A stretch of 5,940 bases of DNA from NCBI GenBank assembly GCA_030636465.1, contig DAOVWW010000112.1, positions 1 to 5,940 of the forward strand, in the 5' to 3' direction. The stretch comes from Gammaproteobacteria bacterium (GTDB taxonomy: Bacteria; Pseudomonadota; Gammaproteobacteria; BMS3Bbin11). This document shows positions 1-5,940 of the stretch, piece after piece; position 1 is the first letter of the stretch, and every line of letters begins with the position of its first letter. The notes under the pieces were generated by a model that ran no database searches, had not been told where the DNA came from, and saw only the letters and a list, made by a program, of their open reading frames with translations. The position numbers and the translations under genes are program-made.

Positions 1-34
1 AAATACCACAGACTTTCACCCTTGTTCTGCTCAT
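1..34 (-). CDS. trpF: Phosphoribosylanthranilate isomerase, first 11 codons only (partial)
   Basis: Read on the minus strand from an ATG at 34-32, the frame gives MSRTRVKVCGI before the window edge. This matches the conserved start of TrpF, where the first beta strand carries a (V/I)K(V/I)CGI motif whose cysteine is catalytic in the family. The enzyme converts phosphoribosylanthranilate to its carboxyphenylamino-deoxyribulose form in tryptophan synthesis, in the cytoplasm. The ATG overlaps the truA TGA in an ATGA arrangement, which suggests translational coupling. A GTG five codons further in (19-17) is an alternative start, but the upstream ATG gives the usual length of leader before the motif. 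truA followed by trpF is the common order in related gammaproteobacteria, which supports the call despite the very short fragment. The rest of the gene lies outside the window. Confidence 0.8.
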   Translation of the reverse strand, partial: MSRTRVKVCGI

Positions 35-816
35 AAGCCAAATATCCAGGATTGTTTGCTGTTTGTCGGAATCCTGAATTGTTCAGGATATACAATTTCA
101 TTCAAATACAGACCATCAGGCGGCGCTGTTACGCCCCCCTTAGTGCGATCACATGATAACAGGACTTCCTGTGCCCAGACAGGCGGCCTTTCCCCTGCGC
201 CAATGGTGCAAAGTACACCAGCGATGTTGCGTATCATATGATGCAGGAAAGCATCTGCCCTGGCATTAATCAACACAAAATTACCATGTCTGGTTACAGT
301 AAGTTGTCTAAGTTCACGTATGGGTGATTTTGCCTGGCATGCTACGGTACGGTATGCGTTAAAATTGTGCTTGCCAACAAGGCTGTTGGCTGCAGATTGC
401 ATTAAAGAAACATCCAGAGGTCGATGTTCCCATGTTACTTTTTTATTTAGAATTGCGGGGCGTTCACGGCGATTAAGAATTATGTATTGATAACTGCGCT
501 CGATTGCAGAAAACCTGGCGTGAAAGTCATCCGCGACATGTTTTGCCCATATCACTGTGACATCACCCGGCAGATATCTTGATGTTCCTCTAAGCCAGGA
601 AAAATCACTGCGTTCTACATCGGTTTCAAAATGTATTACCTGAGCAGTTGCATGTACACCTGTATCTGTCCGGCCGGCCGTTATTACTCTTACTGCCGTA
701 TTGGCTACTTTAGCAAGAGCAAGCACAAGTACACCCTTAACGGTTTTAACGCCATCCTGTTGCTGCCAGCCACTATATGAGGCCCCGTCATATTCAATAC
801 CTAGAGCAATTCTCAT
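31..816 (-). CDS. truA: tRNA pseudouridine(38-40) synthase TruA
   Basis: This is a complete 261-residue protein, close to the usual TruA length of about 250-275. TruA isomerises uridines 38, 39 and 40 in the anticodon stem-loop of many tRNAs. The catalytic loop AGRTDTGVHA is at residues 47-56, with the nucleophilic aspartate at D51. Other family signatures are IEYDGASYSGWQ (7-18), FHARFSA (98-104), the second-domain segment HNFNAYR with CQAKSPIRE (about 150-168), FLHHMIRNIAG (190-200) and the C-terminal DGLYL (234-238). The common aspartate of the HDF motif is Asn at 151, a modest variation that does not touch the catalytic residue. The ATG overlaps the TGA of the upstream membrane-protein gene by four bases (ATGA). 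No Shine-Dalgarno is visible just upstream, so expression probably depends on coupling. The gene is overlapped in the same way by trpF downstream. Confidence 0.97.
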   Translation of the reverse strand: MRIALGIEYDGASYSGWQQQDGVKTVKGVLVLALAKVANTAVRVITAGRTDTGVHATAQVIHFETDVERSDFSWLRGTSRYLPGDVTVIWAKHVADDFHARFSAIERSYQYIILNRRERPAILNKKVTWEHRPLDVSLMQSAANSLVGKHNFNAYRTVACQAKSPIRELRQLTVTRHGNFVLINARADAFLHHMIRNIAGVLCTIGAGERPPVWAQEVLLSCDRTKGGVTAPPDGLYLNEIVYPEQFRIPTNSKQSWIFGL

Positions 817-1490
817 AGTGAAAGAACAAGCAACCAGATAAACAGTGCCAGTGGAATAATAATATCAAACAGACCGGGACGCTGCATATCGGTAGCCATT
901 ACTTCTAAGGCAAGGTTTTCATCCACGGGGTTATCTGCCTGATTCACCATTACAGCCGCACTGTCGAGTATTTCCGACAAACCATCTGCTTTGCCTTTAA
1001 TTACACCCTGTTTTTGCTGCTCAGTAATTTCCGTAACCATGGATAAAACCAGCCCCAGGCGTAACGCAAAGCGGTCACTGTTAACGCCCAGATACGAAAG
1101 TGGCTTCAATAAGAATTGTATAGCCAAAATTATTTCACCGCGCGGCGTTAAGCTTATGAATAACACACTATAGGAAATGACTATCAGTAATGACGTGATT
1201 CTGAGGCCAGCCTCATTCATGCCTTCGAGTACCGGTGAAAATCCACCCAACCGGGGAAATAACTCAGTACCGGGATAGAACCAGAAATAAAGTACAATTA
1301 TAGACAAATAAAACCACCGCAGGCGCCTTGCAAGGTACAAGACCTTCATCCCTGGCTGAGGATATTTATAAAATAAATAAACCAGCGGTACGACAAATAG
1401 AAACAGGCCCGACCAGGCCTGTTTATTGAGTAAAAGAGTCAGCAGTCCTAACGTAAGCAGGCGCGCAGCTGAATTTGTAAGAAAATGCAA
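813..1490 (-). CDS. CbiQ/EcfT-like multi-pass membrane protein
   Basis: This 225-residue hydrophobic protein has candidate membrane segments near residues 10-22, 26-42, 57-72, 95-115 and 206-224. The stretch from about 92 to 165 (a helix, then LTPRGE, then a helix, then PLSYLGVNSDRFALRL and EQQKQG) resembles the core of CbiQ/EcfT/BioN, the transmembrane T component of energy-coupling-factor vitamin and metal uptake systems. In that family the next segment carries Ala-Arg-Gly coupling motifs that contact the ATPases. Here the matching place reads GVIKGKADG, so the motif is degenerate or absent, and residues 166-204 form a polar loop. No ATPase or substrate-binding S component lies in the window. 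The start is a TTG three bases after the fimV stop, with AGGG six bases upstream. No ATG occurs before codon 48, which would remove the first two helices. The gene overlaps truA by ATGA. Membrane location is secure, the family call is moderate, and the substrate and function are unknown. Confidence 0.6.
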   Translation of the reverse strand: MHFLTNSAARLLTLGLLTLLLNKQAWSGLFLFVVPLVYLFYKYPQPGMKVLYLARRLRWFYLSIIVLYFWFYPGTELFPRLGGFSPVLEGMNEAGLRITSLLIVISYSVLFISLTPRGEIILAIQFLLKPLSYLGVNSDRFALRLGLVLSMVTEITEQQKQGVIKGKADGLSEILDSAAVMVNQADNPVDENLALEVMATDMQRPGLFDIIIPLALFIWLLVLSL

Positions 1491-1493
1491 ATA

Positions 1494-4400
1494 CTACCCT
1501 GCATTAATCTTGTTTATCAGATCTCGAGCTTCATCTTTTTGATTATCTGTACCTTCTTTAGCTACTTCTTCAAGTATGCTTTGAGCACTTTCATTGTCGT
1601 CCATTTCAATATAGGCCCTGGCAAGGTCTAACTTAGTACCGGCTTCATCCCATGTTTCATTTGCCCCGGGTGGCAATTCTGATGGGCTGTCATCTACGGA
1701 CTCACTGCTGTTATCAGCAGGTACGCTTTCAGTATCCGGTAAGGTAAGATCACCTAAATCTGCAAACTCCAGAGTTTCATCCTGTATAGCGGTTTCTGCA
1801 GTATCATCATTCGCTTCTGAACCGAGATCCAGATCCAGACCCTCCATACCTTCCAGATCAGACATATCCAGAGTATCAGCTAGCGCAGGATCAACAGTAC
1901 CGTCTTCGCCAGCTTCACCCAAATCCAGGTCGATGCCATCGAGATTAAAGTCTATTTCTCCTTCATCTATAGCGTCATTTTCTTCAGTATCACCTTCCAG
2001 CTCGTTCATATCTGCTGCCAGACTGTCGAGGCTAAATGAGTCAGTTTCATGCACTTCGTCAGGCTTAAAATCACCCAGATCAAGATCCAGCACTTCTTCA
2101 TCCGGTGTAGGGAAATCATCTCCTGACTTACTGGTTACTTCACCAGTATCAGCCAGTTTCATATCGTCATCCAGCTGGAAGTTTTCCATGGTTTCCATGT
2201 CATTCATTTCTTCGCTGTCAGAAAATATCTCTTCCGTAATTTCTTCAGTAACCTCTTCTGTATCACCCTCTTCCACGCCTTCATTGAGTGCATCCATTAG
2301 ATCCGCTTCTTCAGCGCTTACGCTATCAGTATCAAGCAGGTCGCCTAAGGGTACATCTTCTTTTCTATCTTTATCACCAAATAATGTGTCGTTCTGTAAA
2401 TTCAAATCGCCCTGGAACAATGGATTTTCAGGATTGACTATCTTGCCCATTTCAGCAGCTTTTGCCCACACTTCCATAGGAATGTTGCCATCTGCTGGAT
2501 AGAGTTCTTCAGCCAGTGTTTCAAAAGAAGAAACATCCTTTCTGCCCTGGTATATTTCAAGCAGCTTTAATTTAAGTTCATGCCTGTCTGGAGTTTTTGA
2601 TGCGGCTTCTTTTAGGACCTCCTCAGCCTGCTCATCACGGCCATAAGCCATATATACTTCAGCTTCAGCCAGAGGATCAACCTCATCAGCCTGCATATTA
2701 CCCATACCAGGAACAAAATCACTGAGGAACGAGGTTTCAGAACCTGAGTCAGACGGTTCAGTTGATTCGGCTGTAGAGATATCAAGTACTGCAGTACCAG
2801 AAATAATACTGTCTTCGAACTCAGCTATAGAGCGCCGGCGTCGGAACACTACAAACAAGCCAACCAGGACTAATACTATTGCTAGCACTGCCCCAAGCAT
2901 AGTCATCCAGCTGCTGGTTACAAAATCCATAACCGTATCCATCATGCCTTTCTGTTCGACCGGCTTGGGTTTGACACGTGTTTTTTTCGCTTTATTCTCA
3001 GTTGCAGGCTTTTTAACAACTGGTTTTTTAGCAACAGGTGGTTTTTTAACTACTGGTTTAGCCGGCACTATCGGGGAAAGATCCGGTGCTGACATTTTAG
3101 AACTTGCAGTTTCAGCTGGCATGATGGGTTTAACGGGAGCTTGAGCTACCTTCTCCATCGACTTCATATAATCATCAGAAGCTTTTTCAGTTGCCGCTTT
3201 ACCCTGCATTTGTGCCAGACCTGCGCTCTGCATATCAATAAGCTTATTCGCTTTATCTATCTGCTGCTCCAGCAATAACACCCTTTCACTTAACTCCTTT
3301 TTTTCCAGTTCAGATGAGGCCAGTGACTCCTCTAACAGGCCTACATTTTCTTTGTAAGCTGATATCTCATTTTTAAATTTGGTGCGATCATCATCACTAA
3401 CACCTGAACCAGTCGTATCAGCCTTATTTACATCGGCGCGAATGATCTCGAGTACATCATCACCCTGGTCCAGTCTGCCACGCTGATCTTCCTTACCTTC
3501 ACTGGCGGTTGTTTCTCCAGTAACAGTAGCCTTGCTATCACTAGCGCCTGAGCCTTCTGTTACATCCCCATAGGATACCCTGGCTGTCTGGCTGCCGCTG
3601 GATAAGCCATCTCTGTAAGCCTGCCATTCATTCATCTGTTCCTGCAATTCGGCCTGTGCAACGGAACGGGAGGTCGATGAGATTTCCCCATCAGAAGGAA
3701 TCTGCAGGGTTTGGCCGGTGCGAATCAAATTAATGTTATTTCTTAGAAAAGCATCAGGGTTTTGCTTATAAATCGCCATAATCACCTGGGCTATACCCAG
3801 TTGAGTCCCTGCTTTGACATCTTCAGCAATATTCCACAGAGCATCACCCTTTTTAACGGGTCCATAAGTACCACCAGGGCGCAAATCAGAATAATTACTA
3901 CCAGTGCTGGGCTCTATTCCTCCAGGACCTAATTTTCTTGTGTCGGCTTCTGCGGGAGATGTTGGAGCGGCGACTGCAGTGCTGGCCGCAGCTGGCTTAC
4001 TGACTTCTTTCTGCATTGCTGCCCTTCTGGCAGAAGGTCGAGCCGTAGAAGACGCTGAAGACTTAGCAGGTGTCGGTGCAGCGACAACGACAGGAGCCGT
4101 TACCGTTGGTGCTTTGATACTAGCAGCCTGTCCAGTGAGATAAGATGGTGGATCAAGTAAAGCCGTGTATTCGCGCAGCATGGCACCATTCGACCATTTT
4201 GCATTAATTATAAAATGCAGAAAGGGATCACGAAATGGCTGATCCGTTTTCATACGAATAATATTTTTACCACTTTCCTTTACCAACTCAAACGAAATGG
4301 ACTTGAGCATTGAATTTCTGACTATGCCGGCCATTTTAAAAACACCGACTGAGCCAAGGGACACTTCCAGGCTATCCAGCTCATCCGTCGTTACCGCTGT

Positions 4401-4538
4401 CAGCTCTATCGATGCATTTAATGGCTCATCGAGCGCAGAATGCATTGTGAGTTTGCCTATACCTAGTGCATAAGCTTGTATCGGTAATATGGCAAAGGCT
4501 GCCAAACACGCTAATTTAATCCCTTTTACCTTCTGCAT
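1494..4538 (-). CDS. fimV: FimV family polar hub / type IV pilus assembly protein with LysM domain
   Basis: This complete 1014-residue protein has the full FimV architecture. A signal peptide (K3, K5, K8, a hydrophobic core, likely cleavage after AYA at 22-24) precedes the conserved mature start LGIGKL and the periplasmic N-terminal domain (25-132). A Pro/Ala/Ser linker follows, then a peptidoglycan-binding LysM domain (about 224-281, containing KKGDALWNIA), a coiled coil (about 386-447) and a Lys/Pro-rich stretch (487-530). One membrane helix (about 546-565) is followed by RRRR at 566-569, so the rest is cytoplasmic. A TPR-like segment occupies 621-670, a very acidic low-complexity region about 730-957, and the C-terminal helical FimV domain 961-1012. 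In Pseudomonas, FimV anchors polar signalling and pilus secretin assembly, and the Vibrio homologue HubP places polar proteins. An equivalent role here is inferred from architecture. The ATG has a purine-rich Shine-Dalgarno. The stop is TAG, and the next gene starts three bases later in the same frame. Confidence 0.95.
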   Translation of the reverse strand: MQKVKGIKLACLAAFAILPIQAYALGIGKLTMHSALDEPLNASIELTAVTTDELDSLEVSLGSVGVFKMAGIVRNSMLKSISFELVKESGKNIIRMKTDQPFRDPFLHFIINAKWSNGAMLREYTALLDPPSYLTGQAASIKAPTVTAPVVVAAPTPAKSSASSTARPSARRAAMQKEVSKPAAASTAVAAPTSPAEADTRKLGPGGIEPSTGSNYSDLRPGGTYGPVKKGDALWNIAEDVKAGTQLGIAQVIMAIYKQNPDAFLRNNINLIRTGQTLQIPSDGEISSTSRSVAQAELQEQMNEWQAYRDGLSSGSQTARVSYGDVTEGSGASDSKATVTGETTASEGKEDQRGRLDQGDDVLEIIRADVNKADTTGSGVSDDDRTKFKNEISAYKENVGLLEESLASSELEKKELSERVLLLEQQIDKANKLIDMQSAGLAQMQGKAATEKASDDYMKSMEKVAQAPVKPIMPAETASSKMSAPDLSPIVPAKPVVKKPPVAKKPVVKKPATENKAKKTRVKPKPVEQKGMMDTVMDFVTSSWMTMLGAVLAIVLVLVGLFVVFRRRRSIAEFEDSIISGTAVLDISTAESTEPSDSGSETSFLSDFVPGMGNMQADEVDPLAEAEVYMAYGRDEQAEEVLKEAASKTPDRHELKLKLLEIYQGRKDVSSFETLAEELYPADGNIPMEVWAKAAEMGKIVNPENPLFQGDLNLQNDTLFGDKDRKEDVPLGDLLDTDSVSAEEADLMDALNEGVEEGDTEEVTEEITEEIFSDSEEMNDMETMENFQLDDDMKLADTGEVTSKSGDDFPTPDEEVLDLDLGDFKPDEVHETDSFSLDSLAADMNELEGDTEENDAIDEGEIDFNLDGIDLDLGEAGEDGTVDPALADTLDMSDLEGMEGLDLDLGSEANDDTAETAIQDETLEFADLGDLTLPDTESVPADNSSESVDDSPSELPPGANETWDEAGTKLDLARAYIEMDDNESAQSILEEVAKEGTDNQKDEARDLINKINAG
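1497..1500 (-). promoter_or_regulatory. Ribosome binding site supporting the TTG start of the EcfT-like gene
   Basis: The minus strand reads AGGG, then six bases, then TTG at 1490-1488. The site sits in the last codons of fimV, and the fimV TAG stop falls inside the spacer. A core Shine-Dalgarno at normal distance is the main reason to accept the TTG as the start. The arrangement also suggests that ribosomes finishing fimV re-initiate here. Confidence 0.55.
1818..2090 (-). repeat. Three LDLDLG-type motifs in the acidic FimV cytoplasmic region
   Basis: Three near-identical heptapeptides occur in the acidic segment of FimV: LDLDLGD at residues 817-823 (2070-2090), IDLDLGE at 869-875 (1914-1934) and LDLDLGS at 901-907 (1818-1838). 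Their codons differ (for example GATCTTGAT against GACCTGGAT), so it is the peptide that is preserved rather than a recent DNA duplication. Weaker relatives, such as ADLGDL at 926-931, surround them. Similar acidic hydrophobic repeats are typical of FimV proteins and could be short docking motifs for partners. That role is inference. Confidence 0.7.
3006..3056 (-). repeat. Lys-Pro-Val tandem repeat before the FimV membrane helix
   Basis: Residues 495-511 of FimV read as three PV(V/A)KKP-like units, and on the plus strand this shows as spaced copies of ggttttttaac or close variants. The segment lies on the periplasmic side, between the coiled coil and the membrane helix. It is probably an extended, positively charged linker that crosses or touches the cell wall. 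Such Lys/Pro linkers vary in length between strains and may be prone to slippage. Confidence 0.6.
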
Positions 4539-4540
4539 TA

Positions 4541-4550
4541 TCTTCTCTTT
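4541..4550 (-). promoter_or_regulatory. Ribosome binding site of fimV
   Basis: The minus strand reads AAAGAGAAGA directly before TA-ATG. The AGAG/GAG core lies six to seven bases from the ATG at 4538-4536. It supports this ATG as the start, in agreement with the signal peptide that begins exactly there. Confidence 0.6.
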
Positions 4551-4595
4551 TAGTGGCTTTACTTAGTTTAAAGAAACTATTTTTTCCTTATTTAG

Positions 4596-4613
4596 CTTAT
4601 AGTTATAGTTCAA
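4596..4613 (-). promoter_or_regulatory. Possible promoter elements upstream of fimV
   Basis: The only sizeable intergenic gap (4539-4652) is AT-rich. On the minus strand it contains tandem TATAAC and TATAAG hexamers (4602-4607 and 4596-4601), each matching the sigma-70 -10 consensus at five of six bases. Directly before them is TTGAAC (4608-4613), which matches the -35 consensus at four of six bases but is too close to pair with either. No good -35 lies at 16-18 bases from them. The region could start a separate fimV transcript, but AT-rich DNA yields such matches by chance. Confidence 0.25.
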
Positions 4614-4652
4614 TACTACGAAAGTTCTTTATGTTTCGCAACTAACAATCGC

Positions 4653-5675
4653 TTACAAATGACTTTTTGCCAATATTTCAGCTATTTGGATGCTGTTTGT
4701 GGCAGCACCTTTTCGCACATTATCAGCCACAACCCACATATCCAGCCCCATTGGGTGAGAAATATCCTCTCTGATTCGCCCTACATACACCGGATCTGTA
4801 TCAACACCTTCCGTTACAGCCGTTGGGTAACCGCCATCAACATGTTCATCTACAACAACTATTCCATCCGTGCCTTCTAACAACTCGCGCGCCCTGGCTG
4901 CACTGATTTTTTCACGTGTTTCGATGTGAATAGCCTCGGAATGACCATAGAAAACGGGAACGCGTACGGCCGTCGGATTGACCATAATGCTGTCATCGGC
5001 AAAAATCTTCCGCGTTTCCCAGACCATTTTCATTTCTTCACGGGTGTAGCCATTTTCTTCAAAAACATCAATTTGCGGCAATACATTAAAGGCAATCTGC
5101 TTTGGATAGACATTGGCTTCGATGCTCTTACCACCCAGCAGATCAGCCGTCTGTCCTGCCAGTTCCTCTATCGCAGGCTTGCCGGTACCTGATACTGCCT
5201 GATAGGTACACACATTGATGCGAGTGATGCCTACTGCATCATAAATAGGCTTCAACGCAACCAGCATCTGAATAGTGGAACAATTTGGATTGGCAATGAT
5301 GCCACGAGCCTTATAATCAGCAATCGCCTCAGGGTTCACCTCAGGCACTACCAGGGGAATATCATCGTCGTAACGGAAATGCGAGGTGTTATCGACCACC
5401 ACACAGCCCGCCTCAGCAGCTATTGGCGCGTATTTCTCTGAAATACTGCCACCTGCAGAGAACAGACCAATTTGCACCTTAGTGAAATCAAAGCTATCCA
5501 GGTCTTCAACCACCAGCATTTTTCCACCAAAATCTACGCGCTTGCCAGCCGAACGGCTGGAAGCCAGTGCATACACTGTGCCCACAGGAAAATTTCTTTC
5601 ATGTAATACTTTAAGCATGGTCTCACCGACTGCACCGGTCGCACCCACTACTGCAACATCAAATACTTTACTCAT
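4653..5675 (-). CDS. asd: Aspartate-semialdehyde dehydrogenase
   Basis: This complete 340-residue enzyme reduces aspartyl phosphate to aspartate semialdehyde with NADPH. That is the branch point to lysine, diaminopimelate for peptidoglycan, threonine and methionine. The N-terminal nucleotide-binding loop VVGATGAVG is at residues 9-17. The catalytic cysteine is C132 in ANPNCST, and the conserved glutamine is Q159 in TYQAVSG. The substrate-binding arginine R238 and catalytic histidine H245 stand in RVPVFYGHSE with the expected seven-residue spacing. R101 and K216 fit the phosphate-binding positions, and DNVRKGAATN (318-327) is the C-terminal cofactor signature. Length and motifs fit the roughly 340-residue class rather than the 367-residue E. 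coli type. The catalytically dead USG-1 paralogues that sit beside fimV in some relatives are excluded by the intact Cys and His. It follows leuB by 33 bases and is probably co-transcribed with it. No strong Shine-Dalgarno is visible before the ATG. Confidence 0.96.
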   Translation of the reverse strand: MSKVFDVAVVGATGAVGETMLKVLHERNFPVGTVYALASSRSAGKRVDFGGKMLVVEDLDSFDFTKVQIGLFSAGGSISEKYAPIAAEAGCVVVDNTSHFRYDDDIPLVVPEVNPEAIADYKARGIIANPNCSTIQMLVALKPIYDAVGITRINVCTYQAVSGTGKPAIEELAGQTADLLGGKSIEANVYPKQIAFNVLPQIDVFEENGYTREEMKMVWETRKIFADDSIMVNPTAVRVPVFYGHSEAIHIETREKISAARARELLEGTDGIVVVDEHVDGGYPTAVTEGVDTDPVYVGRIREDISHPMGLDMWVVADNVRKGAATNSIQIAEILAKSHL

Positions 5676-5708
5676 TTATCTATACCAGTTCTTTTTTGTA
5701 AGCCAGCA

Positions 5709-5940
5709 TTAGCCAGCTGTCTGTTGTAATCTTGCCAGTACCGCATCACCCATCGCCGCAGTACCAATGGAATCGCCATTGTCACTGATATCCGGTGTCC
5801 GTAGACCATCATCCAGCACAGCTTCTACCGCCTGCTCAATTCGATCCTCGAATCCTGCTTCACCCAGGGTGTAACGCAGCAGCATCGCGACGGACAGTAT
5901 GGTCGCCAGCGGATTGGCTATGCCCTGCCCGGCGATGTCC
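5709..5940 (-). CDS. leuB: 3-isopropylmalate dehydrogenase, C-terminal part (partial at window edge)
   Basis: The minus strand is open from the right edge to a TAA at 5711-5709, giving the last 76 residues. They begin [20 protein letters not shown], the highly conserved segment of LeuB that contributes to NAD binding, and continue with LLRYTLGE, a helical stretch and DDGLRTPDI. The protein ends [18 protein letters not shown], with the usual T/MGD(A/I) terminal helix. The full enzyme is about 360 residues, so roughly four fifths lie outside the window. It oxidises and decarboxylates 3-isopropylmalate to 2-ketoisocaproate in leucine synthesis. The isocitrate dehydrogenase relatives are less likely given the IANP motif and the asd neighbour. 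The fragment looks intact to its natural end, with no sign of decay. Confidence 0.95.
   Translation of the reverse strand, partial: DIAGQGIANPLATILSVAMLLRYTLGEAGFEDRIEQAVEAVLDDGLRTPDISDNGDSIGTAAMGDAVLARLQQTAG

Noticed and set aside
1933..2502. Plus-strand open frame of 189 codons, very rich in serine
   Set aside because: It lies antisense to the acidic low-complexity region of fimV. Runs of Glu and Asp codons read in reverse give Ser-rich open frames. It shows no family resemblance and no supporting context.
3904..4143. Plus-strand Ala/Gly-rich open frame antisense to the FimV linker
   Set aside because: Its composition mirrors the Pro/Ala-rich linker of FimV in reverse, and it has no independent support.
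4506..4508. Cysteine at FimV residue 11 as a possible lipoprotein site
   Set aside because: The residues before it (K8-L9-A10) do not form a lipobox and the position is too early. A standard signal peptidase I site follows AYA at 22-24.
4564..4587. Hairpin TAGTTT-AAAG-AAACTA followed by six T on the plus strand, resembling an intrinsic terminator
   Set aside because: The stem is only six mostly A-T pairs, and no plus-strand gene exists for it to end. Read on the minus strand, it lacks a trailing T run.
4619..4640. Weak inverted repeat (CGAAA ... TTTCG) just after asd
   Set aside because: The stem is short and A-T heavy, the loop is ten bases, and no T tract follows on the minus strand, so it is not a credible terminator.
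5386..5712. Plus-strand open frame of 108 codons antisense to asd
   Set aside because: It is a shadow of a clearly conserved enzyme gene, with no recognisable protein features.
1..5940. Search for a CRISPR array, tRNA or rRNA gene, transposase, integrase, toxin-antitoxin or defence genes
   Set aside because: No spaced direct repeats, insertion-sequence ends, structural RNA signatures or such protein families were seen. The window is almost fully covered by conserved chromosomal genes.

Overview
The window comes from a bacterial chromosome, most likely a gammaproteobacterium. The evidence is gene order together with gene identity. Read on the minus strand (right to left), it carries leuB (3' end only), asd, fimV, a small membrane-protein gene, truA and the first codons of trpF. 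The leuB-asd-fimV-truA-trpF neighbourhood is well known from Pseudomonas-like and related gammaproteobacteria, and FimV is largely a gammaproteobacterial protein. No species can be named from the sequence alone.

All genes lie on the minus strand and are tightly packed. From the right edge, 5709-5940 is the C-terminal fifth of 3-isopropylmalate dehydrogenase. After 33 bases comes asd (4653-5675), a complete aspartate-semialdehyde dehydrogenase of the roughly 340-residue class with its catalytic residues intact. The only sizeable gap follows (4539-4652, 114 bases). It is AT-rich and holds a ribosome binding site for fimV and possible -10-like hexamers. fimV (1494-4538) encodes a 1014-residue inner-membrane polar hub protein. 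It has a signal peptide, a periplasmic N-terminal domain, LysM, a coiled coil, one membrane helix, an acidic cytoplasmic region with repeated LDLDLG motifs, and a C-terminal FimV/TPR-type domain.

Immediately after the fimV TAG stop, and in the same reading frame, a TTG-started ORF (813-1490) encodes a 225-residue multi-pass membrane protein. It resembles the CbiQ/EcfT transmembrane subunit of energy-coupling-factor transporters but lacks a recognisable Ala-Arg-Gly coupling motif. It overlaps truA (31-816) by four bases (ATGA), and truA overlaps the start of trpF (1-34) in the same way. fimV, the EcfT-like gene, truA and trpF are therefore probably co-transcribed and translationally coupled.

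Functionally the cluster mixes amino-acid biosynthesis (leuB, asd, trpF), tRNA modification (truA) and cell-surface or polar organisation (fimV). This is mostly ordinary conserved gammaproteobacterial housekeeping content. I see no mobile element, CRISPR array, RNA gene or defence system, and no gene-free stretch above 300 bases. The part most worth a second look is the EcfT-like gene: its in-frame junction with fimV, its TTG start, its degenerate coupling motif and the absence of any ATPase partner nearby.
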